A stretch of DNA of 64,000 bases. It comes from Zanthoxylum bungeanum. Its lineage: Eukaryota > Streptophyta > Magnoliopsida > Sapindales > Rutaceae. Of the stretch, positions 60,324-64,000 are shown piece after piece (position 1 is the first letter of the stretch; each line of letters opens with the position of its first letter). The translations under genes and the position numbers were made by a program. Below the pieces are notes generated by a model, which was given only the letters and a program-made list of their open reading frames with translations, was not told the DNA's origin and did no database searches. Location: the NCBI GenBank assembly GCA_019454045.1, contig SKCR01036773.1, positions 62,001 through 126,000 on the forward strand. Direction: 5' to 3'.

Positions 60324-61699
60324 TGATTACGCCCAAATATGACTCGCGGTTATCGCAGTACAGTTGGGGTGTCGATTCCACGGAGAGAAGGTTACAGGAA
60401 CTGATTTACTTAAACAAAAACGTTTAGCAATAACTATTTAAATGAAAGATTAAATACGATGTAAATTAACAATTACGAAAGCTTTAAAGATTTTATCAAT
60501 GGAGAGAAATAGCAAAGCATCAGGGTTCCCTCTTGTACCTATTACCTATATTCCGTTATCGATTCATGTTATTACACAATTGAGGATTTCACGTCCCAAA
60601 TCAACAATTGGAAGATATTCAATTCTACACCAGTTTAAGTTATAAGGTAATTGTTATTCAATCTTCTCTACGTTTACAACTCACAAGGTTATCGTTACAA
60701 CCTATCCAACGACGACAATATACCCTCGGGCAATACTGCAGCAGAGGATCAACTCACAAAACAACCTTAATCTATCAAACCAATTTTACCAACAACACAT
60801 AGAAAAAGCGTGACTGAATCTATATGTAAACTAATAAAATAGAGTTCTCAAATAATCAATAGAATAAAGAGATGAAGAGAATAACAATAATATTAATCAA
60901 TTAAATCCCTTCATGAATCAAATAACAAGAATACAAGAGTTTGGGTACAAGAGTTCGCCCTTAGCTTTGCTTGGGAGATTAGTTCCGCATGCTAGATGAA
61001 GAAATAGCAGAGATAGGATGGGGAATCATCGGATAAATCATTGTTTCTGATCCCGGGAATTTGCACAGCTCTGATTTCTTGTTTGTATTGTGTAACTAGC
61101 CTCTCCCTTTGTTTCTGGACGAACAGTTGTATTTATAGTAGTGTCAGTGTATCATTAGGATTTCAGAAAACCCTAAAAGTCGAGACCTGGAACGCGTAGG
61201 AATTCTGCCCGCATCGCCGTGGATCTTTAAGTGGGCGCTGCGGCGCCAAACTCTCGGGAGTTTTGGCCCGGGCTGTTGAGGTGGCGCCATGGCGCCTCAT
61301 TTTCTGTATGTTGGTGGCGCCATGGCGCCACATTTTGCTTTGTTTCATTACTTGGCGCCATGGCGCCATGTATCTTCCTTTCTCATGGCGCCAAGAGTTG
61401 GTGATGAATGGCGCCATGGCGCCATTCTCACTGGATTATGTATGTGGTTTTGGCGCCACGGCGCCAACCATCCTGGTCGTCCTGTGTCTTCCCAGAGGCC
61501 CCCAAAATACTTGTAAAATTCCCGGATCCATGTATTAATATTCCTACAAATAAAAATCACTAAATTAGTGTAAATAATAAACATTTTTAAATTATTATAA
61601 CAATAGAAATTATGTATTAAAACATAAAATATATACCTAAATGTTTAACAATAAGCTTAGATAAATGATGTTCTAATGTACATTTTCATGCACTTATCA
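60324..61699 (-). mobile_element. Athila element 5' LTR (right)
   Basis: 1376 bp, near-identical to 49464-50856, with scattered single-base and short indel differences. It has at least four full GGCGCCATGGCGCC-type palindromes at about 61282-61425 and one GGCGCCACGGCGCC near 61452. Confidence 0.93.
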
Positions 61700-61704
61700 G
61701 GTGT

Positions 61705-62253
61705 GTAAAAGGATTTCAGTTCGGAAAAATCGGTTCCTAATTTTTTAAAAATGAAATCTACCTAAGTAAATAAGGTACCCTTTTCTATTTTCCATTTTTC
61801 AATATATTTTTTATTTCATTTTAAAAAAAAATAATAATTGATATTCCATTATTTAATATACGTTTAATTTGAGATTTGAGTGAGGTGAATGTAGATTATT
61901 TAAGTATAAATTTAAACTTTCCTTAAAATTTTTTTTTTTTTTTTTTTAAAAAAAATTTATAATATAAAATATCCAATTAATATTTTATAATTAGCCATCT
62001 CATTTCTGACGAATCAGGCCGGCACGGTCACAAAGTCAATCTTCCATAAGCGTGTTAGGCTGACGTGTGTGAAGCTGAACAAACGGATCAATTAAAAAAT
62101 TGATACTTAAGGCTCATGGCCGTTAAAACGATCCGTTCTGGACATACCATCTCTTCTTCTCTTTCATCAACGAGTGAGTCTGTGTAATGTGATCCCTCTC
62201 TCCAACACTTAAACATACAAAATATCTGCTTACAGTCAAACTGATTCCTTAAA
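61705..62253 (+). promoter_or_regulatory. Upstream region of the NDB gene (putative promoter and 5' UTR)
   Basis: This ~550 bp of unique sequence lies between the Athila element and the NDB start codon. It includes T- and A-runs near 61930-61960 and a CT-rich stretch (CTCTTCTTCTCTTTC, about 62150-62165) of the kind often seen in plant 5' leaders. No TATA box could be assigned with confidence. The Athila LTR lies directly upstream. Confidence 0.4.
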
Positions 62254-63842
62254 ATGACACTTTTGTCCTCCTTCGTCAGGAGAGCTTCGAGTGCTTTCAA
62301 TGGTAACTCTACTTACACCAGGCTTCTCGTTCTCAGCACATTCAGGTTCTCATTTCCTCACCACTCAAAAAAATTAGAAAATACTAAATTATACATTGGA
62401 TCAAGTGTCTGTATTCCGCTGGAAGTTTCATATATACTCTTCAATTATTTGATACGCTTATTTAATGGAGCTGTTCAAGTATTTATTTTTTGTAAATGCT
62501 ATCCAATTATGATCATTATTGATGATTAAATGAGAAATTATAGATGCAGCTTCTTATTACTCTAAAACAGGAAGCACAATCTATGACTAGTCACAGGTGT
62601 AATACATATTGTGCAGATGATGAAGTTTTGTTTTGGGCATGTCTAATTGTATGTTTCTTTCTTTTGAACTATCACAGTGGAGGGGCTATAGTGGCATACT
62701 CTGAATCGCAATCAGAGCCTGCCACTTCTAGACATGAATTTGGTCAAAAGGAGCCTGCCACTCCCGGTAATGAACCTGGTCAAAAGGAGGACAAGAAGAA
62801 GAGAGTAGTGTTACTTGGAACTGGATGGGCTGCTGTTAGTTTTCTTAAAGATCTTGATGTTTCGTTATATGATGTTCAGGTTGTTTCGCCTCAGAATTAT
62901 TTTGCATTCACCCCTTTGTTGCCTAGTGTCACCTGTGGAACAGTAGAAGCACGGAGCATCGCTGAGCCTGTCCGAAACATTATAAAGAAGGTAGTGGGAA
63001 TAAAAGAAGAACTTCAAAAAACTTTTACCTGCATCATGAGATGCACATCTAGAAATATCTCAAAATTGTTTGATAAGTTTTCTTACACATTATAATACTT
63101 CATATGTTTATTTGTCACTTTTTGTCCATTAGTTGCTTTTGAGCTCTTGACATTGCAATTGTCAGACTGTGATTACTCTAGAGAATTGATTTGTTATTAT
63201 TATTTTTTAAATTGACAGAGAAACGCAGAAATTCAATTTTGGGAGGCAGAATGCATCAAGATTGATGCTGCAAACAACAAGGTTTTCTGTAAGTCTAATA
63301 TTGAAAAACTAAACAGAGATTTCTCTCTGGAATATGACTACTTAATTATAGCAGTAGGAGCTCAAGTGAATACTTTCGGCACCCCTGGTGTACTGGAGAA
63401 CTGCCATTTTCTAAAGGTAAAGTAATTAGATTTAATAGAGTATGAAAGGATGCAGCATTTTTTCATAAATTTGAGTATTCAAATGCGGCTTTTTGATGTT
63501 TCTGACTTTTCTTTCATCGTCATTTATCTTTAAGTTGCATAAAACTAAATTGCTATTATATTCTTTGATAATGCTCAATCATTGACTGCAGGAATTAGAA
63601 GATGCTCAGAAGATCCGCAGGACTGTGATCGATTGTTTTGAAAAGGCTGTCCTTCCTGGCCTAAGTGAAGAAGAGCGGAAGATGAACCTTCATTTTGTAA
63701 TTGTTGGAGGTGGGCCCACTGGTGTGGAGTTTGCTGCAGAATTGCATGACTATATCGAAGAAGATTTAATCAATTTGTATCCTATGGTTAAAGATCTTGT
63801 GAGAATAACAATGGTCCAATCTGGAGATCATATTTTGAACAC
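62254..63842 (+). CDS. NDB1: External alternative NAD(P)H-ubiquinone oxidoreductase B1-like, 5' part (4 exons)
   Basis: This is a type II, rotenone-insensitive dehydrogenase on the outer face of the plant inner mitochondrial membrane. It passes electrons from cytosolic NAD(P)H to ubiquinone without proton pumping. Exons are 62254-62345, 62678-62990, 63219-63416 and 63592-63842, all with GT/AG introns. The gene continues past the window. Exon 1 gives a Ser/Arg-rich N-terminus ([11 protein letters not shown]), and a Ser codon is split by intron 1. [13 protein letters not shown] (about 74-86) is the first dinucleotide-binding fold, followed by [21 protein letters not shown]. Exon 4 has [18 protein letters not shown] (about 237-254), the NAD(P)H-binding fold. 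Its acidic residue is replaced by Gln277 (MVQSGDH), as in NADPH-preferring NDB1 rather than the NADH-using NDB forms. The EF-hand region expected for NDB proteins would lie downstream. No break is seen. Confidence 0.9.
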
Positions 63843-64000
63843 GTAAGGAACCAACCATACAAAATTTATATGATATCAATTGTGATTATGCATCAATGAA
63901 AGATGGAAGTGTGTTTCTTTTCTGTCATATATATCATGAATGGGATACTAAATCCCATAATATCCGCAGGTGATGCCTTTTAGACACCGTAAAGGCATTA
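63843..64000 (+). other. NDB1: Start of NDB intron 4
   Basis: GTAAGG follows the last coding base. No in-frame continuation of the NDB protein is visible before the window ends, so the next exon lies outside. Confidence 0.7.

Larger units (their letters stand above)
49464..61699 (-). mobile_element. Athila-type Ty3/gypsy retrotransposon, complete length, defective
   Basis: The element is 12.2 kb with two near-identical LTRs, a perfect 5-bp target duplication GGTGT (49459-49463 and 61700-61704), a primer site, gag, pol remnants, a long 3' tail and a polypurine tract in minus-strand order. RT and integrase peptides (CFLDGYSGYYQI, VFMDDLTVFGDSFD) and the TGGCGCC-type primer site fit the Athila clade. 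Gag is open; protease, RT and integrase are broken by frameshifts and by a nested solo LTR at 55842-58300. It could only move with enzymes supplied elsewhere. No env-like frame was seen. Confidence 0.92.

Noticed and set aside
63970..64000. Possible exon 5 start after CAG at about 63970
   Set aside because: The reading GTGATGCC would introduce a stop in the required phase and does not resemble the NDB continuation.

Overview
The window is plant nuclear DNA, most likely from an eudicot. It is AT-rich and packed with Ty1/copia and Ty3/gypsy LTR retrotransposons. They use plant-type primer sites: an initiator-Met tRNA complement for copia and a TGGCGCCGTTGCCGGGGA site of Athila type for gypsy. 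The only host gene I can support is at the far right, where the first four exons of an external (type II, alternative) mitochondrial NAD(P)H dehydrogenase of the NDB family run off the window. No rRNA, tRNA, CRISPR array or bacterial-style operon was seen.

Layout. (1) 1-17950: a minus-strand copia element (A). Its 3' LTR is cut by the window start. It has a decayed polyprotein (1066-4650), a long leader, and a 5' LTR at 15986-17950. The leader was hit by a very long gypsy-type solo LTR (6520-15501, 5-bp target duplication GTATT). After that insertion, the copia/LTR junction was amplified into four ~1565-bp tandem copies (5750-12010). (2) 17951-18865: non-LTR host or older element sequence. 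(3) 18866-46129: a chain of related minus-strand copia elements (C, D, B) that share or have lost LTRs: LTR, internal, truncated LTR, leader fragment, LTR, internal, LTR. Two plus-strand solo LTRs (24540-26659 and 31445-33421, with target duplications ATTTT and GATCT) and a rearranged Athila-like fragment (34528-39189) are nested in it. (4) 46130-49463: an older copia LTR fragment between imperfect ~54-bp direct repeats, then unique sequence. (5) 49464-61699: a complete-length minus-strand Athila-type gypsy element with a GGTGT target duplication and near-identical LTRs. Its gag ORF is intact (514 codons) and its pol is broken. A 2459-bp solo copia LTR (target duplication GCTTC) is nested in pol. 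(6) 62254-63842 and beyond: the NDB1-like gene.

How it fits together. The order of insertion can be read from the nesting. Copia A, B, C and D came first. The gypsy solo LTR, antisense copia solo LTRs and the Athila-like fragment came next, and local tandem amplification and microhomology-type deletions followed. None of the elements looks autonomous. The Athila element at the right has the youngest-looking LTRs and lies about 0.55 kb upstream of the NDB1 start codon.

The most unusual items are four hairpin repeats with compensatory stem changes inside the gypsy solo LTR, the tandem amplification of an insertion junction, repeated GGCGCCATGGCGCC palindromes in the Athila LTR, and an ~80-bp block strongly conserved between two otherwise diverged Athila 3' tails. 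Boundaries and target duplications were read by eye. No alignment or database search was run.
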